The position numbers and the translations under genes are program-made. The notes beneath the pieces are model-generated. The model saw nothing but the letters and a program-made list of their open reading frames with translations. It was not told the origin of the DNA and did no database searches. From Bombyx mori (lineage: Eukaryota; Arthropoda; Insecta; Lepidoptera; Bombycidae): a stretch of 64,000 nt of DNA. Below, piece by piece: positions 1 through 13,600 of the stretch. The stretch covers positions 9,053,501-9,117,500 of the forward strand of contig NC_085112.1 in the NCBI RefSeq assembly GCF_030269925.1, given 5' to 3'. Numbering within the stretch: position 1 is the stretch's first letter; every line of letters begins with the position of its first letter.

Positions 1-1460
1 CATCTTATCATCAAGCGAGTCAGCTCATTTGCCGTCATGGATCGTAAAAATATAAAATTTTATGGATAGAGTGCCCTGTAAATATGTTTAAAGCAGAACT
101 GGTTTATGGCTCTCCTTAACACTGAGTAAATCCAACCAAAGAGGGTAAGCATCGAAAGGTAAGTGCCAATTTTTCATAATGAAAATAATTAAAAATGTGA
201 AATCGCTGGCTGGTTATTTAAAAGGCTTTTATCGAATGAACGCGACTTGCATAAGTATTTTTTAAATAGCTTACCCATAGAGTTTATTAAATTTAAATAT
301 TTGCAATGTACGAAATATATTTGTTCATAAAATATTTTAATTTTTAAACCGAGAAGTGTTCACCGTTTGCAAATTCCAATTTTGGAATGTTTGAGTTGTT
401 TTTCTACCTATTTTTGATTGACATTTTTACGTGTTTTTGTTCTGCTTTACTTTTTAAAATATATGCAATCAGTTATATCACTAATGACCTATTTCGGGGC
501 TATTTTAGTTAAATTAAATCCTACTGGTTTCTTTAAAAATCTGTTAATCGCCAGCACTTACCATTTAACGGCTGCTCTTGTAACAGATAATGCCTTAGCA
601 TGTCTTAGAATAAAAACACTCGATATCTACAATGTTCTCAGAAATATAATTATTAGAAAATATTTTGGGTGCCAGAGTAGCCTTTTTCGATTCTCGCAAA
701 CTGTACAAAATTATTAGATACTATGTTTAATCTTGTGTTTAATAGGATGGGCTTTCTTAACTTGACCTGTTGAAGTTCATGTTCGTTTTGGCTCAAGGAT
801 CGGGCCAATTTTTACAATTAATTATCAAGAAAAAATAATGAAAAAGATATGAACACTAGAATGTTCTTTATTACTCACTTTGCATTTTATAGTGCTTGCT
901 AAATTATTTAGATTCTTCACAGAAATTAAATTATGTTTTGCGTAACAATTCAGTCCCTTAATTGCTGGACTTAAGATGTAAGAAGACTTAATTGTAAGAC
1001 AATGAAATATAGCGTGACTTCTTGAAATCTATAATAAGATTAAATCGTTCGCGCTTTTGTATTAAATTTGTACTGAACATAGTTCCTATCAACTTAAGTA
1101 TTACTAGCAATCGACCGACCTGATAATAAAAGAGTACTGGAATAATAACATGGAGACAAGAAGTTGAAATCACAGCACATATATGTACATATATATCTCG
1201 AAATAGCTGCTATCCTATCTATTAAATCGGAAGGCATCATTGTTTCCGAAGTAAGTGGATGGAAGTTGGTACCGACCAATGCAGACGATAGGGAATGATT
1301 GAATGGGCAATCACGATGGTTGTAATGCTAATAGCGTCTTCTGATGAAAAATACTTTTTGAATCTTTTATTCAATTGTATGCTATATTTTTCGTTCAGTT
1401 ATTTAGGGTTCTCCATTTTTTAACAATAATGTTAATGTAAATAACAAATGTTAAGCTTAC
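1..1460. other. DIP gene intron sequence, nothing recognised
   Basis: This AT-rich stretch lies just downstream (minus sense) of the splice donor of the Ig-domain-2 exon, so it is the beginning of the next DIP intron. I see no exon-like reading frame, RNA gene or known repeat in it. The short ORFs on both strands have AT-driven composition with no recognisable motif. Confidence 0.6.
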
Positions 1461-1650
1461 CTTTCTTTTCTCGTCCTCCGTCATGCCTAAACACAATGGG
1501 CTTGTTGTTCTGTCGACGCCACAGCACAGCGGGAGTTGGCAGCCCTGTGGCCGTACACGTCAACCTGATACTGCCGCCTTCTTGAGCCGAACTACCTTCA
1601 GTTGCCGAATCGACTATATCCGGTGGGATCACTACAGATAAGTGACCCAT
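1461..1650 (-). CDS. DIP-like gene exon 4: start of Ig domain 2
   Basis: The exon opens after a CTCCTTTCAG acceptor (1651-1660) and ends at an AAAG|GTAAGC donor (1455-1460). It is 190 nt long, 63 codons plus one base, so it enters in phase 0 and leaves in phase 1. The peptide begins MGHLSVVIPPDI, an inter-Ig linker typical of DIP/lachesin proteins. It continues with EGGSIRLTC (the first Ig2 cysteine) and a WRRQ core tryptophan strand. The initial Met is simply the first codon of the exon, not a translation start. The second Ig2 cysteine must lie on an exon left of the window. Confidence 0.88.
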
Positions 1651-4600
1651 CTGAAAGGAGCTTGTAGATAAATTATCGATTGCAAAGATAGGTTTATTTT
1701 TTCTTTTATGAAGTATACTTTGTCTTGTTTGGTTTTACGATAGATATCTTATCATTGTGCTTAAGAGTCTGAGAGGACACCCAGCCGTATACTACAACCT
1801 TAAGGGGCGTGATCATGGTATATCGAGGCTATTGACGGTTGTAAGAACTCACAGTTAACCTTATAATTAATAATGGGAACCTATAGACACCCCAATGTGA
1901 ACGCTGCCACAGACCTCGCTATTTTAGTCGTATATCTGACGTTCCACCCTGCAAATCAGAAGTGTGACTATTACACGGCAAGAATTAAGGCCGGATGACA
2001 CTGCCTATCGGTGCGAGCTTACATACGGATTTTATTACACGTAGTTGCTCCATAGCAGTCATTCATGAAGATATAATAGATGCGTAGAGCCTTAAAAAAT
2101 GGCATCTTCCAGTGGGATTTGAATATTGGCATAGTCACATCGCTTGACACAAGTAGCAACACGTTTTATGTTCTTATATTTAGGTAATTACGACTTCAGA
2201 TCCTAAGCTTCTAATCCTGTTCTGCAAATACCGCTCGCACGAATTTTGGGAGTATTTCGGATATAGAATCTTGCAGACATCTTGATCAGAGTAACTGTCG
2301 CCTAAAATTAGCATTTTGGTACTTGATAGGACTTTGTATTTTTTCAGATCTCCTATTTAGCTTATTCGTTAACGATATTCCCCGGTCGCCGCCGACCCAT
2401 TTAGCTTTATTCGCCGACGACACGACTGTTTACTATTCCAGTAGAAACAAGTCCCTAATCGCGAAGAAGCTTCAGAGCGCAGCCCTAGCCCTAGGACAGT
2501 GGTTCCGAAAATGGCGCATAGACATCAACCCAGCGAAAAGTACTGCGGTGCTATTTCAGAGGGGAAGCTCCACACGGATTTCCTCCCGTATTAGGAGGAG
2601 GAATACCCCCCATTACTCTCTTTAGTCAATCCATACCCTGGGTCAGGAAGGTCAAGTACCTGGGCGTTACCCTGGATGCATCGATGACATTCCGCCCGCA
2701 TATAAAATCAGTCCGTGACCGTGCCGCGTTTATTCTCGGTAGACTCTACCCCATGATCTGTAAGCGGAGTAAAATGTCCCTTCGGAACAAGGTGACACTT
2801 TACAAAACTTGCATAAGGCCCGTCATGACTTACGCGAGTGTGGTGTTCGCTCACGCGGCCCGCACACACATAGACACCCTTCAATCTCTACAATCCCGCT
2901 TTTGCAGGTTAGCCGTCGGAGCTCCGTGGTTCGTGAGGAACGTTGACCTACACGACGACCTGGGCCTCGAATCTATACAGAAATACATGAAGTCAGCGTC
3001 GGAACGGTACTTCGATAAGGCTATGCGTCATGATAATCGCCTTATCGTAGCCGCCGCTGACTACTCCCCGAATCCTGATCATGCAGGAGCCAGTCACCGT
3101 CGACGCCCTAGACACGTCCTTACGGATCCATCAGATCCAATAACCTTTGCACTAGACGCCTTCAGCTCTAGGAGCAAGCTTAGGGACCTCGGTAACCGTA
3201 CTCGTCGAACTCGACAAAGAGTTCGCCGTGCAACCTAACCCATGAATCAGCTCGCTGAGTTTCTCGCCGGATCTTCTCAGCGGGTCGCGATTCCGATCCG
3301 GTAGTAGATTCATTCGCGAAGCAGCTACTCTTGAGTTGTTAGGTCTCCTTCGGAGGCGCTCGGGTAGCTGTTAGCAAATCCCACCCCTCCTGGCTGAGCC
3401 TTTGCTCGCCCACCTGTCCTGGTGAAACTGGAAAGGCCTCCGGGCCACCAGTAATCCTTCAACCATAAAAAAAAATAAAAAATTTCAGATACTGTTGTTG
3501 GTAATCGAGCTTATCTGAGAATGAAAATGGTTTATACTATTTAACAGTGTTTTATTTTATTAATGACTAATTAGTTAAAGAAAAAAATTAAATTTATTGT
3601 TGCTTTTCACTTTTTTCATATTTCAAATGGAACAAAACAAATAATTAAAGTTAAATTCGTTGCCAAAAAACTACGTCATTTGTAATCCACACAATGACAT
3701 ATATTAATCCAAGAGCGGCTTAGATCCTAGCCCGAGAATTACTTTTATTAAATCATTAAAAATTTTAAAAAATCACTCAGTAGGACCAATCAACCGGGCT
3801 ATGTTTATCGGTGACATAATTTCCTTTAAATGAATTTTCAGTAAACATGAGGTTATGCTCTATACATTGACGTCGTAACCTACAATGACCTTAACAATAT
3901 TATTGCGAGCTACAAATGACCTTAAAATTAATTTAATAAGCTGCAATGACCTTCACATTAAGCTGTTTCGCTGTCGGATCACTACAGTAATAAATTAATT
4001 AGTATTCGATAGTTTACGTATGGCAGTGGATCTTATGTAGACTTGTTTCTTTATTTATCGGACGCCGTTAAAGCAGATAAATTTTGCTACTACTAACTGC
4101 AAGTGACAAATATTACGCCAAAAACTGCATGAGGCAAAATTTGTAGACGGCCACGCAGCGGCGTTCTAGAATTGCCAGTGACCATAAATTGTGTTAGCTA
4201 CTTACTAAGCGGTTTATCTTCGACAGCAACTAAAAAAAGTTTTCTAATAATAAAATTTTTTGATATATTTTGTTAACCAAACTTGATACTAAGTTATTTT
4301 AAATTCCAAAAGTCCCTTATTTATTTCATTAACAGACAGGTTGCCTGATGAAAAATTTGAAATTTTCATACAATTTAATAATTGACATGAATGTTACATA
4401 CTTTTTATTTTGGACTCTTCAAATACTTTACCGGTAACTTTTTATTAGCATGGTGAATCCAATTCAGAATTATTTCACTCCGTTTAAAAGCGATATATAA
4501 ACACAAACTCACCTGACTTTTCATTGGATCAGTGTTGACTTGACACATGTATGTACCGGAATCGTTCGGCTGCACGTTGCTGACGCGCAGTTTCCACGTA

Positions 4601-7600
4601 TTGTGGTTATTGTACGTGACGGATAGGCGAGGGTTCAGAGCCACCATGTTCGTGTGAATCGCCAAGATTGCTTTCGAATCTGACTTTATCCACGCCACCT
4701 GACGATAAAATAACGAATTAAATTTCGAATGTGTTTCGATTTTCGGGCTGATAATAAATAAATAATATTTACTAACAATCACGCCACGTTAACTGGTCCC
4801 GTGCTAAGTTCGTCAATAACTTGTGTTACAAGTACCAGATAACGGAAATAAATGTAAGATTTTATTATAGACATACATATTATGTATAATATACATCCAT
4901 AACTCTGGAAAAGACATTTATATTTATCATACAAATATCTTCCCTTGGCGGGATTCGAACCCGCGACCGCCTTGTGTAGTTACCATGTCGCTTACCACTA
5001 CACCAGACGGCTGTTAAACGTTGAAGTTTAATGTAAAATTTCATTTATTTATAACATTAAACGTTTATGTACATTAAATTTCATTTATTTATTCATTTTT
5101 ATTTTATTTATTCCATTCAATTCAAAGTCTGAGTTACAGTTTGCACCAAAACGCCTGACTCGTTAACACAAAAAGCATTATTAAAATTATTAAGTACTAG
5201 GTATTATTATGCTAAAAATAACATTATTTTGGGAAAAGTATTCCCCAACTATCGGCAAATACGTCAGCATCCTGGATTTCGGACAGAAATTCGTTCAACA
5301 GCGCAATTGCCCTGGCCGTTGGACAGTTCCTAACTCTACGGGTCCTCAGCCCCGCCAACGCTGCGAATAAGTGGTGGTGGCGGCGCACTCTCACGGTCAT
5401 TTGCCATAGTGCCAAGGGATTATTGACTCTATTCTGTAATAAAGAACAGTAACGTACGAGTAGAGTTCCTGATATAATATTCAAAAATATTTTTAACGTT
5501 GCTCACGATAGTGTTGCCTGCTAAACGGGCAAATAGCGTAAACTTTTTTTTCTTTTTCGGACCGGGTCCGAACCTCCTATGAGGTCCCCGCGCCTAGGGT
5601 GCGCGCGGAGTATGTGAGACTCAACGATCTGCAGGTGTTGAGAGCAGATCGCGGGCCCAAGGATTTTAGGACCCACCCACTAAACGACTCCCCTGCACTC
5701 TTACACCCGACATCCGATCTCCGTCCGGGGTCAGAACCCGGTCAGAGTAGGGGGGTTCCTGCGGTCAACACTACAACCAGACACGCGGCGCCACCCCGAG
5801 GACGCCCGACCGGCGGGTCGTCGAGGCGATAGTCGACGAACAACGACGTCGGTCTCCGCGGTACGGCGGCCCTACCAGGCCGCCCGGGCGGTGCCGCTGG
5901 TGTTCCGGGATACCCCGCTGGGAAATAGCGTAACCTAACCTAACCAAAACCCATACAACCCGGACACGAATCTCGCTACTTCCACAAAACCTGAAGACGA
6001 TGTATCAATTGTATTATATAAGCGGCTGTCGTACCATTCAAATTAAAATGCGTGACTGCTTCCTGGTAGTAGTAGGTAGTATCGTAGTATCGTGGTATCA
6101 GGCACCATGGTAAACCTGGTACAGGCTCATAATACGGGCTACGGTAAAATTACGTACGAAATAAAGACTTCCACAAAACTGGATTTGATGTATCAATTGC
6201 ATTATATAAGCGGTTGTCGTACCCTTCAGATTAAAATGCGTGACTGCTTCGTGACAGTAGTAGGTAGTATTGTGGTATCGTGGTATCAGGCACCATGGTA
6301 CACATTGTACAGGCTCAAGGCTCATAGTACGGGCTACGGTAAAATTACGTACGCAATACAGACAGCAAAACAGAAGTATTTTACTGTGAAGACGAATGGA
6401 CATTAAAATTGTAATTTCAAATTCTCACATAGAGCTATATACAAACATCACACGGAAATAAAATTAACAATGCAATTAGAATAAGTATAAAACAAAGCAT
6501 TTCCCTCGGGCGTGCATAAAAGCGTAAATTCTCATTTTATACAGCTAAGATAAACTGTCATAAATCGCTCTCGTTCCCTGCAAATCCTTCAAATATAAAC
6601 CATTTGTATTGTCTACCACAGAGCAGTGACTTAAACGTTGCTAACTGAGGGCGCTACACGTGAAATTATAGAGCTTCAGAGGAATGCACGTCGTCTCGTC
6701 GGCGCCGCTTCCAGCATTTTTCATGTGACATCTCGCTTTGTTGCGGTCGGAAAATAAATTAGTAACAGTTTCATTGTTTGCGAGAATTATTTCAGACGAG
6801 TACCATTACAAGCGGGCTTGTTCTAGAAATGCGGGCGGACTGTTCTGTTCTCATGACTTGTGCATAAACATTATGTGCATTTATAATACAAACGTTTTTA
6901 ATTGTCACACCTATACTGTGTCGTATTATGCAGTTATTGTTGAAGAATTGCTACTTAATTTTTTTACGCAATTAAATGTAGGTATATCTTTGTAAGCGCG
7001 AAATATACTCTACACACCACCAGATATATTTATAGAAATCAAATAAAACTGTAATGTCTTATGATGATATCGAAGGATAGTATTTTTCCTATCTCATATA
7101 GTGAATTGCTCTTTAGAAATACTCAATACGCATACTGTATATTCAATGTTAATGTGTCCGCTCTCTGTTTGATTGTTCGGAATGATTTTCGAAACAGTTA
7201 AGCCGATCCTGGTGAGACTTTCATTGTTAAGCATTAGGTAATTTATCACAAAACATATTACAAGGCGCGAACTTAATGCGATCTCTTTGAAGAACTACAA
7301 GGTAGACATGTAAAAATAATTAATGATATAATTAAAATTTCTTACATTTAAACTCGTTTTCATGTAGTCTGAATGGCAATTTAACGGCATAAAGATAATA
7401 AGTACATATTAAAAATAAAATTTAATTAAATTTGCTTAATTAGTGAGAGAGTCCGCACAAGTCCGGTTTGAAGAAGAACGTGGTTATTTCACCAAGCAAT
7501 GTACATTCCTTTTAGTCTCGAGTTGAACGACCATCCAATCAGATTACAGCTATCACATTTTTATAATCCGTCCCATGTTTTACCGAAATCTCATTCACAA

Positions 7601-10600
7601 AGTACGTTTTAGTGCAAATTTAAAATCACTGTCATATACACTTTAAAGCTATATTATAAAGAATAGAAAGCAAGAAGTGGACAAGAAAATTGACACAGGG
7701 GCTACCGAGGAAGGAGCTCACAAAAATCGAAGCGCCAAACCGATAGATGAGTGGTCGAAATTAAGTAAATAGTGGGTCCCTTTTGGAAAAAATCGTACAA
7801 AACTGAATGGAGTGAGAGTTTTGCACTTATGGATGTTGAACTTTTGTCAACTGCAACTCTCTCTGTTTCAAATAAACACCATTTCAGATTTCACTTTCTC
7901 TCGTTGTGCGAAGAAGGAAGTTTGGAAAGTAGAAGTAGAAGATAGCAGTCGTTGTGGTCTAAAGGTTAAGACCTCCGGTGCATTCGTATCTAGCGATGCA
8001 CCGGTGTTCGAATCTCAGGCGGGTACTAATTTTTCTAATGGAATACGTACTCAACAAATGTTCACGATTGGCTTCCACGGCGAAGGAATAGCATCGTGTA
8101 ATAAAAATCAAGCCCGCAAAATTATAATTTGCGTAATTACTGATGGTAGAACCTCTTGTGAGTCCGCGCGGGTAGATATCACCACCCTGCCTATTTCTGC
8201 CGTGAAGCAGTAATGCGTTTCGGTTTGAAGGGTGGGTCAGCCGTTGTAACTATACTTGAGACTTATATCTCAAGGTGTGTGGCGCATTTACGTTGTAGAT
8301 TGTCTATGGGTTCCAGTAACCACTTAACACCAGGTGGGCTGTGAGCTCGTCCACACATCTAGGCAATAAAAAAATAAAAAAAATTATTATACTATTCATA
8401 ACTTGTCTATGGATGTTGAACTTTTGTCAACTGCAACTCTCTCTGTTTCTAACTAAGCACTATTTCAGATTTCACTTTCTCTCGCTGCACGAAGAAGGAA
8501 GTTTGAAAAGTATTATATAAGAAGTAAGTTTCATGGGATTCAAGCATTTAAGCAATAAGAAACAAGATTTTATTCCAATGAAGGCCTACAATTCAAGTTC
8601 AGTTATGGAAACCATAGCCCAATTTTGTTTAATCTACGGCATGTGTATGTATATTTTACACTAAAATTCTAAATATATGTACTCATATAATAAATAGATT
8701 GTGTAGAGTATTGTCAATTAAACAGATAACATCAAGGACTCTATTGTTCGAGACACGAAAGGAACAATCGAGATGATAATAATCTATTGACTTGAATGAA
8801 CATACTTAAATACTAATGTGATTTTAACCAAGATTTGGTTTGTCTCTTCTGTAATAATCATATATACCCGTATGAAAGTAGTAAGGACTGGTTTGTAATA
8901 TTAACCTTTATACAAAGTAGTTCCTTAGGTTAAGTCGGAGCTGGACGTTTTTGAAATTTGCTTGTTTTTTCCTGTGGTATTTTGCAGTTATATTTATCTA
9001 TATATATATAAAAAAGAATTGCTGTTCGTTAGTCTCGCTAAAACTCGAGAGCGGCTGGACTGAATTGGTTAATTTTGGTCTTGAATTATTTGTGGAAGTC
9101 CATAGAAGGTTTAAAAGGTAGATAACTATGAAAATTCTCGGAATTAAATAAAAATAACAATTTTGTTTTTCCTTTGATGTGTCTCCCGTCGGACGGATTC
9201 CTTTTGTTTGTTTTAAGTTTATTTTATACAAAAATGTAGGTCTTTTATTTATCGATTGAGGCACTACGAAGTCTGTCGGGTCAGCTAGTTTCAAAATATA
9301 AAACTATCAATAATTGATAGTTGATTTATGTTATAACAACTCTAGTTATTGTAAAGTACTTTTTTAATGTTTATTTTATTTTTATTATAGCGATGTAAAA
9401 TTACTGAGAATAGCATAGTAGGAAATTAATTCCCAAAGCTTAGAGAGTACAGATAAGAAAAGTCTCTGAATATGACATGAATTTCTTGTAAGGTTCTAAA
9501 TAGTACAGGCGAACTCCATTGCGTGGCGGTAAGTGGTGGAAAATGAGCAATGGTAGGTATAATTACTGGTGTTTGAGTGTATTTGGAAGCTGCACTGGTA
9601 ATTTTAATATCATTATTGTAACCATTTTTGTGGGACAGTCATTACACCACGTAATTGAGTCTTCTGCTCATATCTCAAGGTAGGTGAGTGTCTGATGCCT
9701 ATGGACTACAACAACTAATTTACACTGCGAAAGGCCGTAGGCTCGTCTGGCCATCTAGTGTAATCATGAAATTGATAATTATTATATAATTTTCTTGATA
9801 AAACTACGAGAAATAAATAGGTATTTCAGCTCGATTTGCTTGTTCGTTGGACATTTTGTATAGTGTGTATTTTTTAATGAATGCATACAAAATGTGTTGC
9901 TCTGTGGTTACAAGCAGTAAAGCTAGTCTAAAACTACACATATACTATGTCGTAATAATACGGTCGCCCGAACTCATTATCATTCAGAAGTGTACGCAGA
10001 CTCTATAAAGAAACCTAGTGAAACTTCACTTTTTATTGCGGAGTATGGCAAGCGAATATCGTTGCAGTGATGAAAATAGATTATAAATACCCATATGGCG
10101 ACATTGATCGAAACTGGTTTGTCGTGAAGCAATTTTTATTTGCATCTAAGCAACCTTATCGACCTTATTTAACCCATTAAACCACCAATTAACAGTTCAT
10201 AAAGGCAGTGAAGTATTTGTTTTTCGTCCTTTGTTGATTATAACGCGAATGCATTAAGTGCCATTGAAAAGATTTTATTCGAATGGAAATAAGTTTATAA
10301 AACTACCATTCGTATAATATAACACCAACGACATTTTCATTGGCTGAGATGTTTGTGAAGGTTGTTTGAATTCGTGGCTACACCGGTTATTGAGATGTAT
10401 TTAAAAATGTTTGTTTAGATTGAAAATTTAACATAATGTATGTAAAGTAAGTATTATAAAAACTAATAATAAAAATCTGTTTGAGCGTACCGTTTGCGCG
10501 TACGTATATGCAGACGTAGAGACATTTATTTAAAACTAGCTTTTGACTGCGACTCCGTCCGCGTGGATTAGTTACTCGGACATAACGCTAAATTTTACCT

Positions 10601-13600
10601 CCAACTTCAATTATATAGAAAGTGAAAATATTTTTGAATTATAGAATGTTAAGGAGCTACTTAAGCCCCTATTTAGAAACATTCTATATTGGTGCTTGTA
10701 TTAGTCTTACTGTGATATTAAATAGCCTATAGCCTTCCTCAGTAAATGGACTATCTAACACTGAAAGAATTTTTCAAATCGGACCAGTAGTTCCTGAGAT
10801 TAACGCATTCAAACAAACAAACTCTTCAGCTTTATAATATTAGTGTAGATAAATAAAGTGAGTTGGTTTTCATTTTATTGGCCGGATAACGTCGTTAGTG
10901 TCAACCAGAATCTACCTGAATTTATTATAAATGTTAAAAATGTTTTCTTCATAGCAAGTAATGTAATGTCTCAAATCATGCCCCAGAGTCAATCTAAGTT
11001 GTAATTGCGTGGCGTCTATTACTCCAAATGTTTTTAAAACTCAATGATTTTCAAATTGAAACCCTAAAATATTTCGCATTGATTATATGGATATTTTATA
11101 TATGCCGTGATATTCTTTAAAGGTGAAGTCACATGTGAACCCTGTGGTGTGCAACAACTCCTCAAACTGGTTTTATATTCTCCAGCGGGCTAATGTGGTA
11201 CAGACTAGTCACGCGTTTTTTTTTTTATATAGTCTGTGGACGTATCGTGTCCTTATGAGTCGACGCTTAAGAAGGTGCTTGTTATGGCTGGCCATACTAT
11301 TGTCTGCTTTTAAAGCGACGCCTTAACAGTTGATTCCTATTAATAATGAACAAGAATTGTTTGGATTTTAACATGCTTTCGTTATTGTTGTTTAATGTGC
11401 GAATTATTTTTTTTCAAACACTTTAATGTACTATAAATAAAATAAAAAATACTTAATATTTTATGCGGCAGCTTTGTACGCGTGAACGTGAACAACATCC
11501 TAATTTTGAAACGATCCTTGGTGGACGTGGGAAAACAAGTTTTATCATAGCGCCATGCACGCCGTTGTGGTTTAAGCGCTCTGCAAAAATATCTGGAAAC
11601 ATTCGTGTTTACGCAGTGCTTAAGGTCGGTTGTGCAATATTTGTCGCATAATTTGTCCGTAAAATTCAAAGGCAGCTCAACCGGCCCGCACGGCGCCAAC
11701 GTACGGTTAATCATTAAGCATAATGTAAATAAGTGCATACTGATCACTGGAATTACGAGTACATGTCAAGGGATTTCACGAATTGCAATTGAAGATATAA
11801 GAATAAAAACTCGTGCTGTTTTTTGTTAAATGTTCATTCGTTTGTCGAAAGTGTGTTTGCACAACCATGCACGGTAACAAGTAATATTTGTGAAAAAAAA
11901 AAAATCGAGTGGTACAAAATTTGAAAGTTTTATATTAAAAAAAATTAAAAGTTTAAAAAAAAAAGTTTTATTATTCGTTTTTACAAATCATGGACTCTAA
12001 TTACAAAGAAGTTAGTACACGTGAGAATTATGGAAGCATTAAAAAGTGTTCGTGGATGCCGTTTATCAAGCAGGTATTAAAATAAAAATACTGTTATCAA
12101 TGTTTTTCGTATGGAGTTATCGATTTCATTATATTTGAACAATAGTACGATTTAATTTTTGTTGTTTGTAATTATTGTTTTGTTTTTTTTTCGCTTATTA
12201 CAGTTCCTCGTTTGTAGTGGAGTATGGACGATTTATTTCACCCTGGGAATGGCCACAGGAGCACCCACGGTATTCATACCTCAGCTCAGAAAAGAGGCAA
12301 ACTCTACAGAAGCAGTCTCGGAGGAAATGGAGTCATGGCTATGTAAATAAATTCTTAATTTAAAAAAATATATAAAAAAAACCTTCATTATCAGAGGCAG
12401 TTTTGTATTGCTCTGAATAGGCAAACTAGTTCTCGCCCCACTTGTCTCTGAGTCCTTACCGGAACTCATATACATCAAAACGTGTAAACGGGGCTGTCCC
12501 CCACCTTGAGACATGAGGTCGAAGTCTCAATTGTATTATAATGGTCGTGTCCTCATTTGGAAAAAATGGGCAGAGTGGATGTCTATTCGTGTAAGCTCTC
12601 AACTTTAAATGTCCCAATAGTATGTGCTTGGATATAAGTTTTATTACTTACTAATTTGCCGAAGATCCCATATGTCTTTGAGAGTAAGCTGGTACTGTCA
12701 GCTATTCTAATATCTAGTACAGAATATTGGCAGTGCAACGACATTTCATAGTGCCAACTTCATATTGTGATATAAGATCATCGCTTACGCGTGAGCTTAA
12801 GTTATATCTAATGTATTTTTATCACTAAAACTCAAATTGTTATATCAAAAGTGTGGTTTTGACTAAACCAATTTTTCTAATTTACGACAATCACATATTA
12901 ACGATGACTTGAATTCCTAAATATAAAATCAATTATAACGCTATCATGAATACAGTAATACAACACAAATAAATTACGATGAAACTTCTTGAGTAAAAAG
13001 CGAAGAAAAAAATTCTCAGACAGAAGAAAAACAATTTAACGTTATTATTAGAATTAACATCTTAGGGCTGTCTAAAAATATCCAATTAATCAATAGGGTA
13101 CTTGAATTACTGATTCACTCATTTGTGATTCTCACAATAATTTTATTTTCAGCATCCGTCATAGGATATGGCGGGATACCTTGGGTATTCTTATTACCGG
13201 TTTTCACTGAATTCATCGGACGCAAGATACCGTTTATTATTTTGTGTGTGAATTCATTAGTGGCGTATGTTGTTTTTTACTGCAGTACAAACACAACGCA
13301 TATTTTAATCAGCGAAATTATGCAGGGTATGGCCCAGACCGGTGCTCATACCATATTACCTGTCATCATAACAGAATATACGTCCGTTAAATATCGAGGG
13401 ATATTTTTAACGATCAAGTCAGCTTCATTCTTTTGGGGAATATGGGCGTCGAATGCAATCGGAACGTTTTATTATTGGAAGAACATCGGAATTTTTGCAT
13501 TTGTCTGCTCCGCTTTCACCGTCACAGTTCTCATTTGGCCTGAATCGCCGTATTGGCTAGCGACTAAAGGAAGGTTCGATGAATGCACTGCGTCATATCG

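Noticed and set aside
4405..4782. 125-codon Ig-like ORF as a complete small gene
   Set aside because: Only 4513-4698 is exon. The flanking residues are intron read-through beyond clear AG and GT splice sites.
4939..5010. tRNA gene on the minus strand
   Set aside because: Box A and box B are good, but the acceptor arms do not pair and the sequence runs into the body of a lepidopteran SINE, so it is a SINE head.
6092..6406. About-100-codon proteins on both strands
   Set aside because: Both frames lie in a tandem duplication that includes a degenerate SINE; there are no domain motifs.
7948..8020. tRNA gene on the plus strand
   Set aside because: This is the tRNA-like promoter of a Bm1 SINE, followed by the whole SINE body.
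13125..13152. ATG at 13125 as the transporter start
   Set aside because: It lies in the intron before the TTTTCAG acceptor. Two upstream exons in matching phase supply the N-terminus with its first helix.
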